In this document: positions 55,939 to 64,000 of the stretch, one piece after another
How the letters are laid out: each line of letters starts with the position of its first letter
Numbering within the stretch: position 1 is the stretch's first letter
The notes under the pieces: model-generated
What the model was told of the DNA's origin: nothing
Databases searched by the model: none
Seen by the model: the letters and a program-made list of their open reading frames with translations, nothing else
Position numbers and translations under genes: made by a program
Origin: Candidatus Thermochlorobacter aerophilus
GTDB lineage: Bacteria; Bacteroidota; Chlorobiia; Chlorobiales; Thermochlorobacteraceae
Direction: 5' to 3'
NCBI GenBank assembly: GCA_002794105.1
Contig: PHFL01000026.1
Location: 32,478-96,477, forward strand
DNA length: 64,000 nucleotides

Positions 55939-57267
55939 TCAGGCGGGAATAAGAATTTCGCCCTTGGACACCAATTGCCAACCTAACTCACCTTTCTTGA
56001 CCCGTGCAGGTAGCTTAATTGAAAAGCCGCTCAATAGCGTCTTTGAGCTTTGAAGCTCGAAGACAGGTGTCAGGCTCTCTTGCATCAAGAAATCATGGAT
56101 AGGGAAATTGCGCAGAATGAAGACCTCTGCTACTTCTTCAGATACATGCTTGGAAATCAAAAAACTTCCCTCTGAATTTTCAACAAAAACTGGCTTGGCA
56201 GCAGGATTGCCAAAGACTTCTTCAAAGTTTGCGATTGTGCCTACCCAGACCTTGTGCATAAACTCATTTTCATCTTCTGGTGTAGAGATGCGCTGGTATG
56301 CCTCAAGCAGCGATGTCTCTGCTACAACTGCGTCACTTGGGTCTATCAGCAAGCATTCATCTTCTGGCATGATGAGTTGGTCGGAGAGCAGTTCTTCCTC
56401 CTGCTTAGGTTCTGGCTTCTGGGTCAGTTCGTTGAGTAGCGCAAAGTCCTCGTTGCTCACTTTGCTCTCACGAGTGTCAATGCTGTTGTCATCGAGCAGC
56501 ATGCCTGTCGTATCGGGCTCGCTTGGGGCGGCTGCCGACTTTTCAGGCGATGTGCTCTTTGCCTCCGTCTCTGCTGTTTCAGCTTTCTTATCTGTGGCTG
56601 TTGTCGCTGGTTGAGCTTGTAGCGGCGGTGGCGTTGGCACTGGCTGCACCGCTGTAGCTTTTCCTACCAATAGAGTCTCACTTATTTGCTCTGTATGCAA
56701 TTCGGGGCGAATTGGTGCGGGCTCTCTTGCAATGTCTTTTTTTACTTCGGCAGTGCCTTTGCTTGCTGCATCTTGATGCAGCACTTTGTTTTCGACCACG
56801 ATAGCTTCCGCTTCTGTACTTCCCAGCAAGGCTTTTGGTGTATCGGGGGCTATCGTCCCTGCTGACTTGCGCCGCATCAGCAGCAGCATGATGCCTGCCC
56901 CAGCGCCGCCTGCCACCACCACAATCATCAAAATAGCTAGCCAACTAAGCCCATCTTCTTTCTTAGCTGCCTCTTTTTTTGCAGTTGCATCTGGCGTTTT
57001 GTTGTCTGCCTCTTCCTTAGCTTCCGCTCCGGATGGTTTGCCGTCTTTTTCGCTCTCTTTTGACTTTTTCTTTGCTGATTTTGCTGTCTGCTTCGTGCTC
57101 TTTTTCTCTTTTTTCTCATCGCTTTGGAGCGTCTCGAGACGTAGCTTATTCATGGCATCGACACCGGTCCTGAACTTCACGACTGACTCATCAGCTAGCG
57201 ATGCTGCAACATTACCCCATCCTGAAGATGCGCAGAGCAGTAGGATTAACAACATTGAGCTATGCAT
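55939..57267 (-). CDS. Exported, membrane-anchored acidic/lysine-rich protein, unknown function
   Basis: I do not recognise this family. A 442-residue protein with an N-terminal signal (MHSSMLLILLLCASSGW), a highly charged Lys/Glu coiled region (about 45-110), one membrane helix (LAILMIVVVAGGAGAGIMLLL), a long acidic Pro/Thr/Glu-rich stretch (about 150-320) and a more globular C-terminal domain (about 325-442). The C-terminal half would be on the cytoplasmic side if the N-terminus is exported. Its base composition is richer in A/G because of the lysine region. Stands alone upstream of dxr (89 bp). Confidence 0.65.
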   Translation of the reverse strand: MHSSMLLILLLCASSGWGNVAASLADESVVKFRTGVDAMNKLRLETLQSDEKKEKKSTKQTAKSAKKKSKESEKDGKPSGAEAKEEADNKTPDATAKKEAAKKEDGLSWLAILMIVVVAGGAGAGIMLLLMRRKSAGTIAPDTPKALLGSTEAEAIVVENKVLHQDAASKGTAEVKKDIAREPAPIRPELHTEQISETLLVGKATAVQPVPTPPPLQAQPATTATDKKAETAETEAKSTSPEKSAAAPSEPDTTGMLLDDNSIDTRESKVSNEDFALLNELTQKPEPKQEEELLSDQLIMPEDECLLIDPSDAVVAETSLLEAYQRISTPEDENEFMHKVWVGTIANFEEVFGNPAAKPVFVENSEGSFLISKHVSEEVAEVFILRNFPIHDFLMQESLTPVFELQSSKTLLSGFSIKLPARVKKGELGWQLVSKGEILIPA

Positions 57268-57467
57268 TCGGGTCTGCGTTTAGTTGAAGGAAAGCCACTT
57301 TTGCCAGACCTCGGCTTAATATAGAAGGCATCATTAGTAATTCAAAGTTATTTTTATGTGAGTGCGTTACTTGCAGTTATTCAGTTTGCGTTATCCTCAC
57401 GTTTTTGTAGAGCGAGTGCAAAGCATTAAATTACAGCCTATGTTAGGGTTTGCTCTTTGAGCATTTG

Positions 57468-57541
57468 GGCTTTTAGCTCAGTTGGTTAGAGCGACTGGTT
57501 TACACCCAGTAGGTCGGGGGTTCGAGTCCCTCAGAGCCCAC
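57468..57541 (+). tRNA. tRNA-Val(UAC)
   Basis: A 74-nt cloverleaf. Acceptor arm GGGCTTT/AGAGCCC (one T-G pair), D arm GCTC...GAGC, anticodon arm ACTGG/CCAGT with loop TTTACAC and anticodon TAC, T arm GGGGG/CCCTC with TTCGAGT. CCA is not encoded. The 200 bp before it show no gene. Confidence 0.95.
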
Positions 57542-57626
57542 TATCTTTCCTTGTCCGCTGCGCTATGGGGTTGCTGCATGCAGCACTCGGCTTTCCTGAA
57601 CAAAAGGCAGTCAGTTGCGCACAAGC

Positions 57627-58553
57627 ATGATCAAGCAATTTCTGGCGCGTTTGCCTGCGCTAGCCAGCTCGCTACTGTTTGCACTTGCATTGTGGCTGTT
57701 TGTAGCAATGTCAAAGCGCTATGTTGCCACCTTTAGTATCCCCACGAGCGTCAAAATGGATCAGGCTACGCAAGCAGTTCGCGCTGGGTTGCCCAGGCAA
57801 GTTGAGGTTAAGCTTTCTGGTGAGGGCTGGAAGATTTTAGCGTTTTGTCTCTCTCGCGCCGAATGGGTTCTTGACCTTGCTAATGAACTGCGCAAGTCGA
57901 CTCTGCTTATTGAGACAACACCAACAGCAACACAATACATCAAGCCTCTGCCAGAAGGATTAACTGTCTTGGATGTGCAACCGGCGCGACTTACCATAGA
58001 CTTGGAAAAGAAGGTTACAAAGACCGTACCGCTTCGCCTCGCTCAGACCATCGTGCCTGCCAGCGGGTTCATTATCACCGATTATCGCCTTACGCCTGAC
58101 AGTGTGACTATTTCAGGTGCTGCCAGTCTTGTGGAGACAATTGATTCTTGTGAAGTCGTTCCCCAAAGCACTTCGCTCAGAGGTAATTTTTCGACACGTG
58201 CTATCGTCGTAGATAGTTTCTTTCCCTATCTTTCGGTTTCGCCTAAGAGCGTAGTGCTAAGTGGCACTGCAGATGAGCTGGCTCAGATTGAGCTGGTCGA
58301 TGTTCCCGTAGAGCTTCACGGCGCACCGCCAACGCAAGCTGTTACGCTGATTCCCAACAAACTCAAGCTCACGATTGGCGGGGCTGTCAGCGACTTAGAG
58401 CTGCTGCGTCCAGACAATGTTACTGTTCATGTCAGTTACAACGATATTGTTGCTGACACAACAGGAGCACTCCAGCCCAAAGTAGTCTTGCCACAACGGT
58501 TGCGACTGCTTCGTCAGTATCCAGAGCAACTGCAGTATATCTTGCGCCGTTAA
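57627..58553 (+). CDS. YbbR-domain protein
   Basis: A 308-residue protein with one N-terminal membrane helix (LALWLFVAMSKRY preceded by a leucine-rich stretch) and repeated beta-rich YbbR domains of about 80 residues (for example VTIPLRL-type strands ending near PDSVTISGAA, and FPYLSVSPKSVVLSG). YbbR proteins (CdaR) activate the DacA-type cyclic di-AMP synthase; dacA is not in the window. The start at the ATG 57627 is chosen over the TTG at 57615. It converges on YtxH. Confidence 0.85.
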   Translation: MIKQFLARLPALASSLLFALALWLFVAMSKRYVATFSIPTSVKMDQATQAVRAGLPRQVEVKLSGEGWKILAFCLSRAEWVLDLANELRKSTLLIETTPTATQYIKPLPEGLTVLDVQPARLTIDLEKKVTKTVPLRLAQTIVPASGFIITDYRLTPDSVTISGAASLVETIDSCEVVPQSTSLRGNFSTRAIVVDSFFPYLSVSPKSVVLSGTADELAQIELVDVPVELHGAPPTQAVTLIPNKLKLTIGGAVSDLELLRPDNVTVHVSYNDIVADTTGALQPKVVLPQRLRLLRQYPEQLQYILRR

Positions 58554-58567
58554 GAGGGGCGCCATGA

Positions 58568-58801
58568 TTATTTCATTAAGTCGCTTTCTACTTCGCTTGA
58601 CGAAAGTCTGGGCAGCTTGAGGTCATCGTAGAGATGTGGCAATTTGGCTACTGACTCATTCACCTCCTTGCGCAGTTTGCCAACCGATTCACTCAGTTCT
58701 CTGCGTAGCTCTCTGCCTGATTTTGGCGCAGCCAGCATCCCGATGATAACGCCAGCAGCAAACGAAGCAATGCCGACAATCAGTCCCTGTATGCGTGTCA
58801 T
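58568..58801 (-). CDS. YtxH-like small membrane protein
   Basis: A 77-residue protein with one glycine/alanine-rich membrane helix near the N-terminus (LIVGIASFAAGVIIGMLAAP, ending KSGRELRRELSE) and a polar helical tail. This is the YtxH (gas-vesicle-like) pattern, found in stress-response proteins. The segment KSGRELR directly after the helix is typical of the family. It ends 14 bp from the YbbR stop. Confidence 0.85.
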   Translation of the reverse strand: MTRIQGLIVGIASFAAGVIIGMLAAPKSGRELRRELSESVGKLRKEVNESVAKLPHLYDDLKLPRLSSSEVESDLMK

Positions 58802-58842
58802 AGCTATTCCTCCTACTATGTGTTTAAGAACATGTCACCTTT

Positions 58843-59142
58843 TTAGTGACGAATTTCAAAACGTGCCTGAGATAGCGACTGTACAGGGCGCGGTTCGACT
58901 TTCAAGCTACTTACATGTGCTGCCCACGGTCCAATACGTGCTTTTTCCAGCAGTGCTTCTACCATAGCCGCGTTGCCCTGCAACTCCATTTCTACTCTGC
59001 CATCTGGCAAATTTCGTACATAACCTGATATCCCCATCTGCTCAGCGTGATGATAAATGAACCAGCGGTATCCTACGCCTTGCACCTTACCTGACGCAAT
59101 TGCATAGACCCGTTTTTCCATACCCTGAATGAGTTTTTTCAA
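58843..59142 (-). CDS. acyP: Acylphosphatase
   Basis: A 99-residue enzyme hydrolysing acyl phosphates. The catalytic arginine is in SGKVQGVGYRWFIYH (the R in GYR) and the asparagine in GYVRNLPDGRVEM. Its start overlaps the ftsH stop by 4 bases, so the two are translationally coupled; the ATG at 59121 (MEKRVYAI) is an alternative start. The family is usually 90-100 residues. Confidence 0.93.
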   Translation of the reverse strand: MKKLIQGMEKRVYAIASGKVQGVGYRWFIYHHAEQMGISGYVRNLPDGRVEMELQGNAAMVEALLEKARIGPWAAHVSSLKVEPRPVQSLSQARFEIRH

Positions 59143-61205
59143 TCTTCTTGTGCTCGCCTTGCCTTGATTTTCTCAACTGCTGCTTCTAACGCTGCTCGCT
59201 CTTCACTTGAGATTTTGCTTGCAGATACCTCTTCCACAACTGCAGCTTCTGCTACCATGTCAGTGCGATTTTGTGACAAGTCGCTGTGAGTGCTCGTATC
59301 GTCTGAGTTTGGACGCTTGCCTAGGATATTTTCGATATCTTTGTATGTCAGCACCTCACGCTTTAGAAGCTCTTGCGCCATTTGCTCCAACTTGTCTCGT
59401 TTTTCAGTGAGCAATTTACGCGTTGCTTCACGTGCCTCGTCGACAATGCGTTTGACTTCTGAGTCAATCAGATGTGCAATTTCTGAGCCATAGCGCTTTT
59501 CGATGCCGATACCTTGCAGGAATGCATTGGTGGTATCTGCAAAGGATAGGTAGCCCAACTTTTCACTCATGCCGTAGATGGCAACCATGCTGTATGCAAT
59601 ATCTGTGACACGTTCCAAGTCGTTTTGTGCCCCTGTGGAAATTTCTCCGAAGACAATTTCTTCTGCCACACGTCCGCCCAAAAGTCCGCAGATTCGTGCA
59701 AAGAGTTCTTGCTTTGTCATCAAGTAGCGGTCTTCAAGTGGGGTGTTGAGCGTGTAGCCCAGTGCACTGACGCCGCGTGGCACAATTGTTACTTTTTGCG
59801 GTGGGTCGTTGCCCGGCATGAGCCAACTTACAATCGCATGCCCAGATTCATGGTAAGCAACAATCTTTTTCTCTTTTGGGTTAATTACCTTGTTTTTCTT
59901 TTCCAGTCCTGCAATTACTCGTTCAATTGCATCTTGAAAGTCAATCATCTCGACAGCATCTTTGCCGCGGCGGGAAGCTAAAAGTGCGGCTTCATTGCAT
60001 ACGTTTGCAATCTCTGCACCTGCAAAACCGGGTGTCTGCGACGCTAAAGCTCGAATGTCGACATCTTTTGCAAGTGGCATGTTCTTTGTATGAACTTTGA
60101 ATATGTCAATTCTACCGTTCAGGTCGGGCTTATCAATGACGATTTGTCTATCAAAGCGTCCGGGACGGAGCAATGCTGGGTCTAACACATCTGGTCGGTT
60201 GGTCGCCGCCATGATGATAACCCCTTTGTCTGTTGAAAACCCATCCATCTCGACCAGCAATTGGTTCAGTGTGTTTTCACGCTCGTCATTGACTCCCATC
60301 ATTATTCCTTTGCCACGCGAGCGACCGACAGCATCGATTTCATCAATGAAGATGATGCATGGGGCTTTTTCTTTGGCTGTGCGAAATAGGTCGCGTACGC
60401 GCGCTGCGCCGACACCTACGAACATCTCGACAAAGTCAGAGCCTGAGAGCGAAAAGAACGGCACTCCAGCCTCGCCTGCTACAGCTTTTGCCATTAGCGT
60501 TTTGCCAGCACCGGGCGGACCAACCAGTAGCACACCTTTTGGCAACTTTCCACCCAGCTTAGTGAACTTCTTTGGGTCTTTGAGAAACTCTACAATCTCC
60601 ATCACCTCTTCTTTGGCTTCTTCCAAGCCTGCTACATCTTTGAAGGTAATGCGGTTGCCATCGGCAGGTTCTTCATACAATGCCGCCTTGTTTTTGCCGA
60701 TATTCATCACCTGCGAATTGGGGTTCATTCGGCGGAAGACGAACATCCAAATTCCCAGCAAAATCACAAATGGGAAAATCCATTGCAAAATGTCCGTAAA
60801 CCAATTTCCATCTTGCACAAACTGATACTTGACGCCTTTTTCCTCCAGCTCCTTGACAAACTCATTGTTGGCAAGTGTCATGGGGGCAATTGTATAGAAA
60901 TCCCTTGCCGCTGGGCGTGCGCGCATCAAAGAGTTCGTTGGGCTGCTAAAGACCAACTCTTCCTTCGTGCGGAACCAAGTGCGCGTCGGTGAAATTTTCA
61001 CCGCTTCTATATTGCCGCGCTCAAGCTCTTTACGAAACTGACTATATGGCAACTCGGTCGTAGTGCTCGACCAGAAAAACGTCACCTGAATTCCAATCAG
61101 GATGAGAATGGCCATCACATACCAAATTGCCGTCGGGAATTTTGCCCTGTTTCTGCTGCGTGACTTGTCGTTGTTGTCGTCAAAATCAAAGAAGCTGCCT
61201 GCCAT
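59139..61205 (-). CDS. ftsH: ATP-dependent membrane metalloprotease FtsH
   Basis: A 688-residue hexameric protease. Two membrane helices (about 25-48 and 140-165) flank a periplasmic segment; the AAA domain has GPPGAGKT (Walker A), [12 protein letters not shown] (Walker B) and the SRH; the protease domain has HESGH (about residue 450). FtsH degrades misfolded membrane proteins and some cytoplasmic ones, including SsrA-tagged proteins made through the tmRNA at 18080. It is coupled to acyP by a 4-base overlap. Confidence 0.97.
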   Translation of the reverse strand: MAGSFFDFDDNNDKSRSRNRAKFPTAIWYVMAILILIGIQVTFFWSSTTTELPYSQFRKELERGNIEAVKISPTRTWFRTKEELVFSSPTNSLMRARPAARDFYTIAPMTLANNEFVKELEEKGVKYQFVQDGNWFTDILQWIFPFVILLGIWMFVFRRMNPNSQVMNIGKNKAALYEEPADGNRITFKDVAGLEEAKEEVMEIVEFLKDPKKFTKLGGKLPKGVLLVGPPGAGKTLMAKAVAGEAGVPFFSLSGSDFVEMFVGVGAARVRDLFRTAKEKAPCIIFIDEIDAVGRSRGKGIMMGVNDERENTLNQLLVEMDGFSTDKGVIIMAATNRPDVLDPALLRPGRFDRQIVIDKPDLNGRIDIFKVHTKNMPLAKDVDIRALASQTPGFAGAEIANVCNEAALLASRRGKDAVEMIDFQDAIERVIAGLEKKNKVINPKEKKIVAYHESGHAIVSWLMPGNDPPQKVTIVPRGVSALGYTLNTPLEDRYLMTKQELFARICGLLGGRVAEEIVFGEISTGAQNDLERVTDIAYSMVAIYGMSEKLGYLSFADTTNAFLQGIGIEKRYGSEIAHLIDSEVKRIVDEAREATRKLLTEKRDKLEQMAQELLKREVLTYKDIENILGKRPNSDDTSTHSDLSQNRTDMVAEAAVVEEVSASKISSEERAALEAAVEKIKARRAQED

Positions 61206-61440
61206 AAAGTTTTTCCTTTCTCTTTCACTTCAGATTGTGGTTAATATGTCCCAAAAAATTGTGTTCAATTTCTTGCTTCAAATCTTGTTTGCATTTTTGC
61301 GCATCGTAGCATTCCTCTAATTCGTAAGTTACATCAAGTTAGTTGCCTTTTTGCACCCTTTCTTTTTTGCGCATAGAATATGCTCTGCTTTGTTCTATAT
61401 TGGCAAACTATTTGCTGTTTTGCAAACGGCAACATGTTTC

Positions 61441-63813
61441 ATGCTTAACACATCATTTTTTTCAACCGTTTTTACGCTTTTACTATTCTTCTCTTCTATT
61501 GACCTATCTTCTGCACTGGAGCACGATTCAGACCCGATTTATCGGCTCAATTGTCTTACCCAGCCATCTTCCAATGCTGTAGATACAGTACCCACAGCAC
61601 CGCCACTGCCTTCGGCTAATGCATTCAAAGATACACTGGCTCTGCCTATCGATGCTACCTCTGCTGATACTTTCTCTGCTCCGAAGCGTCTACCAGTGCT
61701 TTCTGCTACCGATTCTCTTAGACTTTTTTATAGGTTCTACGAGCCCCCTTCCTTATTTGCCACACCTTACTTTGTGCGCGACTCAGCTCGCGATATGATT
61801 TATCATCGCTTTGTTGAAGACTTTTTTTCCGAACAGGCACATTTTTACCTGCGCGACAAGAGCGAGTTTGGACAAGTCAACGAACTGCTATACGGTGGCT
61901 TAGGTATGCGTCATCAGCATGTGCTACTGGATGAGATGTTGCTCAACGACCCCATTTCACGCATTGCACCATTTAACTTCCTCTCGAGCGAGTCTTTTTC
62001 GAGGCTATCGTTTTTTACTGGCTACAAATCGCTGGCTGAGTCATCGGCACCATTGGTTTTCGAATCGCATACACAGCGCATTACGGCACTCAAGGGATAT
62101 ACCAAGGCACACTACTTTCAATTTGCAGGTATTACCAATAAGTTTGATGTCACTTTCTCATTTAACCTTTCTCCTCGACTCAATTTCTACGCTGGATACA
62201 GATACGAGGGGACCGATGGCAACTATTCCAATCTTGGTGGCATTGGCATTGAGCGCTTTGGCTCCAACAGCTTAGGCAACTACATTCGCGGGCGTTTGCG
62301 ATACGAATTTTCAGAGCAAACATTTTTCACTTTTGCTGTGGAAAATCATTCAGTTAGCATGTTACCTTTTGGCGGTATTGATATTTCACAAAGCATTGGT
62401 TTCATTGACCGATTGGATTCGCGCAATGCTGTCATCGTCAATCAATTTACACGCCGTAGCTTTTTCTTGAATCTTCTCAAAAGCGAGTTTCAAACTGCTT
62501 TGCCATTTTTGCGCGACTCACTCAATATCTTCAAGACTTGGGCTTACCTTGCTCGCTTTGAGCGCAAGTTTGAGAAAACCCGTCCTGATAGCATTTCTCG
62601 ACTCGATGCCTTTTCAGACCTTGAGAATTCTACTCGCTTTGCCATAGGTGCTAAGCAATTGCTCACGCTCTGGATTTTTTCCCTGCAGGGCAAAGGCGCA
62701 TTCCAGCTCGATCGAGTCAATTTTCAAAACACGCTTGAAAATGCTAATGGCGATACACTTTTTTTGCCTACTCTTGCAACGCTCGAGCTCAATGTTGGCG
62801 GCAAAATTCGTCTCGAGAATCTGCTGTTTGGTCAGGATTTAGAGGTTGGCGGTGCACTTAACCTTGTAACGACTTCTGTTTCTAACACCAATGGCAACGA
62901 CTTTTTTGGCGGCGCACTCAACAGTGGCTTTGGTGGGGAAATTGCATTTCCGCTTCCTTTTGAACACTCCAGCATCGGAGGCTTTCTCAACACAGCCTTT
63001 ACCACGCGCTTTCCGACGCTGCAAGAAGTTTTTTCACGTGACAATCGGCTGCGCGGGGCTCTAAGCTGGCAAGCTGAATTGGTGCGGCAGTTTGAAGCCG
63101 GTAGCACGCTCGTGCTCGATAGCACCCTTAGCCTCCGCCTTTCTTTTCTCAATCATCAGGTTTTTTCGCCCATGACGGTGGTGCAAACCTTGAGCTTTAT
63201 TGATTCGGCGCAAGTTGCTTATCGCGCTCGGTTTCGCTCTCTTTCTGACCTTTCTCTCTCTTACACTGGTATTGGTCTCAGTCTTAGAGCAAAGATATGG
63301 AAACTTGAGGGCTACCTTGATGCTACGGCTGTGCTCAACTACACTATTGTCTCTTCACCTGACAATGACTATGAGGCTGGATTTTTGTTTGACCCTGTTC
63401 CTGATGAACTCGACGCCAGCACAGGGCGCATTTTTTACATTCCTCGCTTCTATGGCAGTTTTGGCATCTTTTTTCACGATAAGCTCTTTCGCGGTGCGCT
63501 CGATTTGAAGGTAGGATTTGCTGGCTTTGCCTTTTCGGATTTTTCAGCCTCTATGCGCAGTAGCGAGCGGCAGCTGATTTTTTACTTCAATCTCTATCAG
63601 CGCACAGGTACGAATTACGTTGACAACAACCTGCAATTTGGTGTGCAAGGTGCTCTGGGTCGGGTGGATTTTCAGGTATGGGCAAAAATTGGCAGTGCTA
63701 CAGCTTTTTTGATGTGGGAAAATCTTCCCGGTTTTGCTTTCATTCGTGCTCCGATTTTTCCCATGCCGCCACGCAGTATTCGCTTTGGCATTAGCTGGGA
63801 GATATTGAATTAA
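61441..63813 (+). CDS. Outer-membrane beta-barrel protein (putative porin/receptor-like), unknown function
   Basis: A 790-residue exported protein. The start at 61441 gives a signal peptide (MLNTSFFSTVFTLLLFFSSI...); the open frame begins earlier at 61351. The mature part has a Ser/Pro/Asp-rich N-terminal segment, then alternating polar/hydrophobic strands with aromatic ends over the rest, typical of a large barrel. There is no clear TonB box or plug domain, and I do not recognise a specific family. It is next to gpsA, whose stop is 5 bp away on the other strand. Confidence 0.7.
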   Translation: MLNTSFFSTVFTLLLFFSSIDLSSALEHDSDPIYRLNCLTQPSSNAVDTVPTAPPLPSANAFKDTLALPIDATSADTFSAPKRLPVLSATDSLRLFYRFYEPPSLFATPYFVRDSARDMIYHRFVEDFFSEQAHFYLRDKSEFGQVNELLYGGLGMRHQHVLLDEMLLNDPISRIAPFNFLSSESFSRLSFFTGYKSLAESSAPLVFESHTQRITALKGYTKAHYFQFAGITNKFDVTFSFNLSPRLNFYAGYRYEGTDGNYSNLGGIGIERFGSNSLGNYIRGRLRYEFSEQTFFTFAVENHSVSMLPFGGIDISQSIGFIDRLDSRNAVIVNQFTRRSFFLNLLKSEFQTALPFLRDSLNIFKTWAYLARFERKFEKTRPDSISRLDAFSDLENSTRFAIGAKQLLTLWIFSLQGKGAFQLDRVNFQNTLENANGDTLFLPTLATLELNVGGKIRLENLLFGQDLEVGGALNLVTTSVSNTNGNDFFGGALNSGFGGEIAFPLPFEHSSIGGFLNTAFTTRFPTLQEVFSRDNRLRGALSWQAELVRQFEAGSTLVLDSTLSLRLSFLNHQVFSPMTVVQTLSFIDSAQVAYRARFRSLSDLSLSYTGIGLSLRAKIWKLEGYLDATAVLNYTIVSSPDNDYEAGFLFDPVPDELDASTGRIFYIPRFYGSFGIFFHDKLFRGALDLKVGFAGFAFSDFSASMRSSERQLIFYFNLYQRTGTNYVDNNLQFGVQGALGRVDFQVWAKIGSATAFLMWENLPGFAFIRAPIFPMPPRSIRFGISWEILN

Positions 63814-63817
63814 AATA

Positions 63818-64000
63818 TTATGCCAACTCCTCTTTGGGCTCACGCGTCATGAGTTCATAGACCAGCTCGTTTGGATTTTTCCGGTGAAAGAGCATTTCGT
63901 AGACTGCTGCCGTAATGGGCATCTCGACCCCAAGTTTTTGCGACAGTTCATAGACGGCTTTGGTTGTTGAAATGCCTTCTGCCACCATCACCATTTCAGA
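63818..64000 (-). CDS. gpsA: NAD(P)-dependent glycerol-3-phosphate dehydrogenase, C-terminal end (partial)
   Basis: The last 60 codons of a minus-strand gene running off the window edge. VAEGISTTKAVYELSQKL, then VEMPITAAVYEMLFHRKNP, are the conserved C-terminal blocks of GpsA, which makes sn-glycerol 3-phosphate for phospholipids. The catalytic and cofactor parts are outside the window. Confidence 0.88.
   Translation of the reverse strand, partial: SEMVMVAEGISTTKAVYELSQKLGVEMPITAAVYEMLFHRKNPNELVYELMTREPKEELA

Overview
The window looks like chromosomal DNA of a Gram-negative bacterium from the Chlorobiota (green sulfur bacteria) side of the FCB group. The clearest clue is the tmRNA at 18080-18480. 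Its encoded tag ends in AEDYSYAMAA, nearly the ADDYSYAMAA I remember for Chlorobium. The gene content agrees: outer-membrane barrels, OmpA-like lipoproteins, PD40/barrel proteins, large PAS kinases and class III cyclases. A malonyl-CoA reductase of the Chloroflexus type is not a normal green sulfur bacterial gene. An aerobic or photoheterotrophic relative (Chloroherpetonaceae / 'Thermochlorobacter'-like) is therefore my best guess, by inference only. No phage, IS element or CRISPR array was seen.

Layout. 0-5.5 kb: end of a TPR protein, an exported protein, a PDZ-membrane-GAF-SpoIIE phosphatase, a family 9 glycosyltransferase and a phosphoesterase. 5.6-9.8 kb: a polysaccharide cluster (DUF354, polyprenyl-phosphate sugar transferase, a WbpB/WbpD-like pair). 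9.9-17.9 kb: a giant metallopeptidase/PD40/barrel protein, a MoaD-MoeB-rhodanese fusion, an esterase, an OmpA lipoprotein and an AlbA_2 protein. 18.0-18.8 kb: tmRNA and a cluster of palindromic repeats. 18.8-26.3 kb: a HIT protein, a frameshifted histidine kinase, prfA, an amino-acid permease, a tandem Usp, holA and tRNA-Val(CAC). 26.5-33.8 kb: a CHASE2 cyclase, aat, then a minus-strand run with pssA, purS, purQ and small exported proteins, and a glutathione peroxidase. 33.8-39.6 kb: a 1603-aa PAS kinase and ftsY. 39.8-44.7 kb: thiL and a methylcitrate-cycle cluster prpD-prpB-prpC. 45-52 kb: a second palindromic repeat, ligA, DinB and the bifunctional malonyl-CoA reductase gene mcr. 52.2-64 kb: tRNA-Pro(GGG), a free-standing AtuA C-terminal-like protein, rseP, a repetitive helical protein, dxr, tRNA-Val(UAC), YbbR, YtxH, acylphosphatase, ftsH, an outer-membrane protein and the end of gpsA.

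The most interesting point is mcr lying about 4 kb from prpD-prpB-prpC. MCR turns malonyl-CoA into 3-hydroxypropionate, the first half of the 3-hydroxypropionate route to propionyl-CoA. The methylcitrate enzymes turn propionyl-CoA plus oxaloacetate into pyruvate and succinate. Together, with acetyl-CoA carboxylase and a propionyl-CoA synthase that are not in this window, they could make pyruvate from acetyl-CoA plus CO2 without pyruvate synthase or the glyoxylate shunt. That linked pathway is a hypothesis. The identity of the individual enzymes is well supported.
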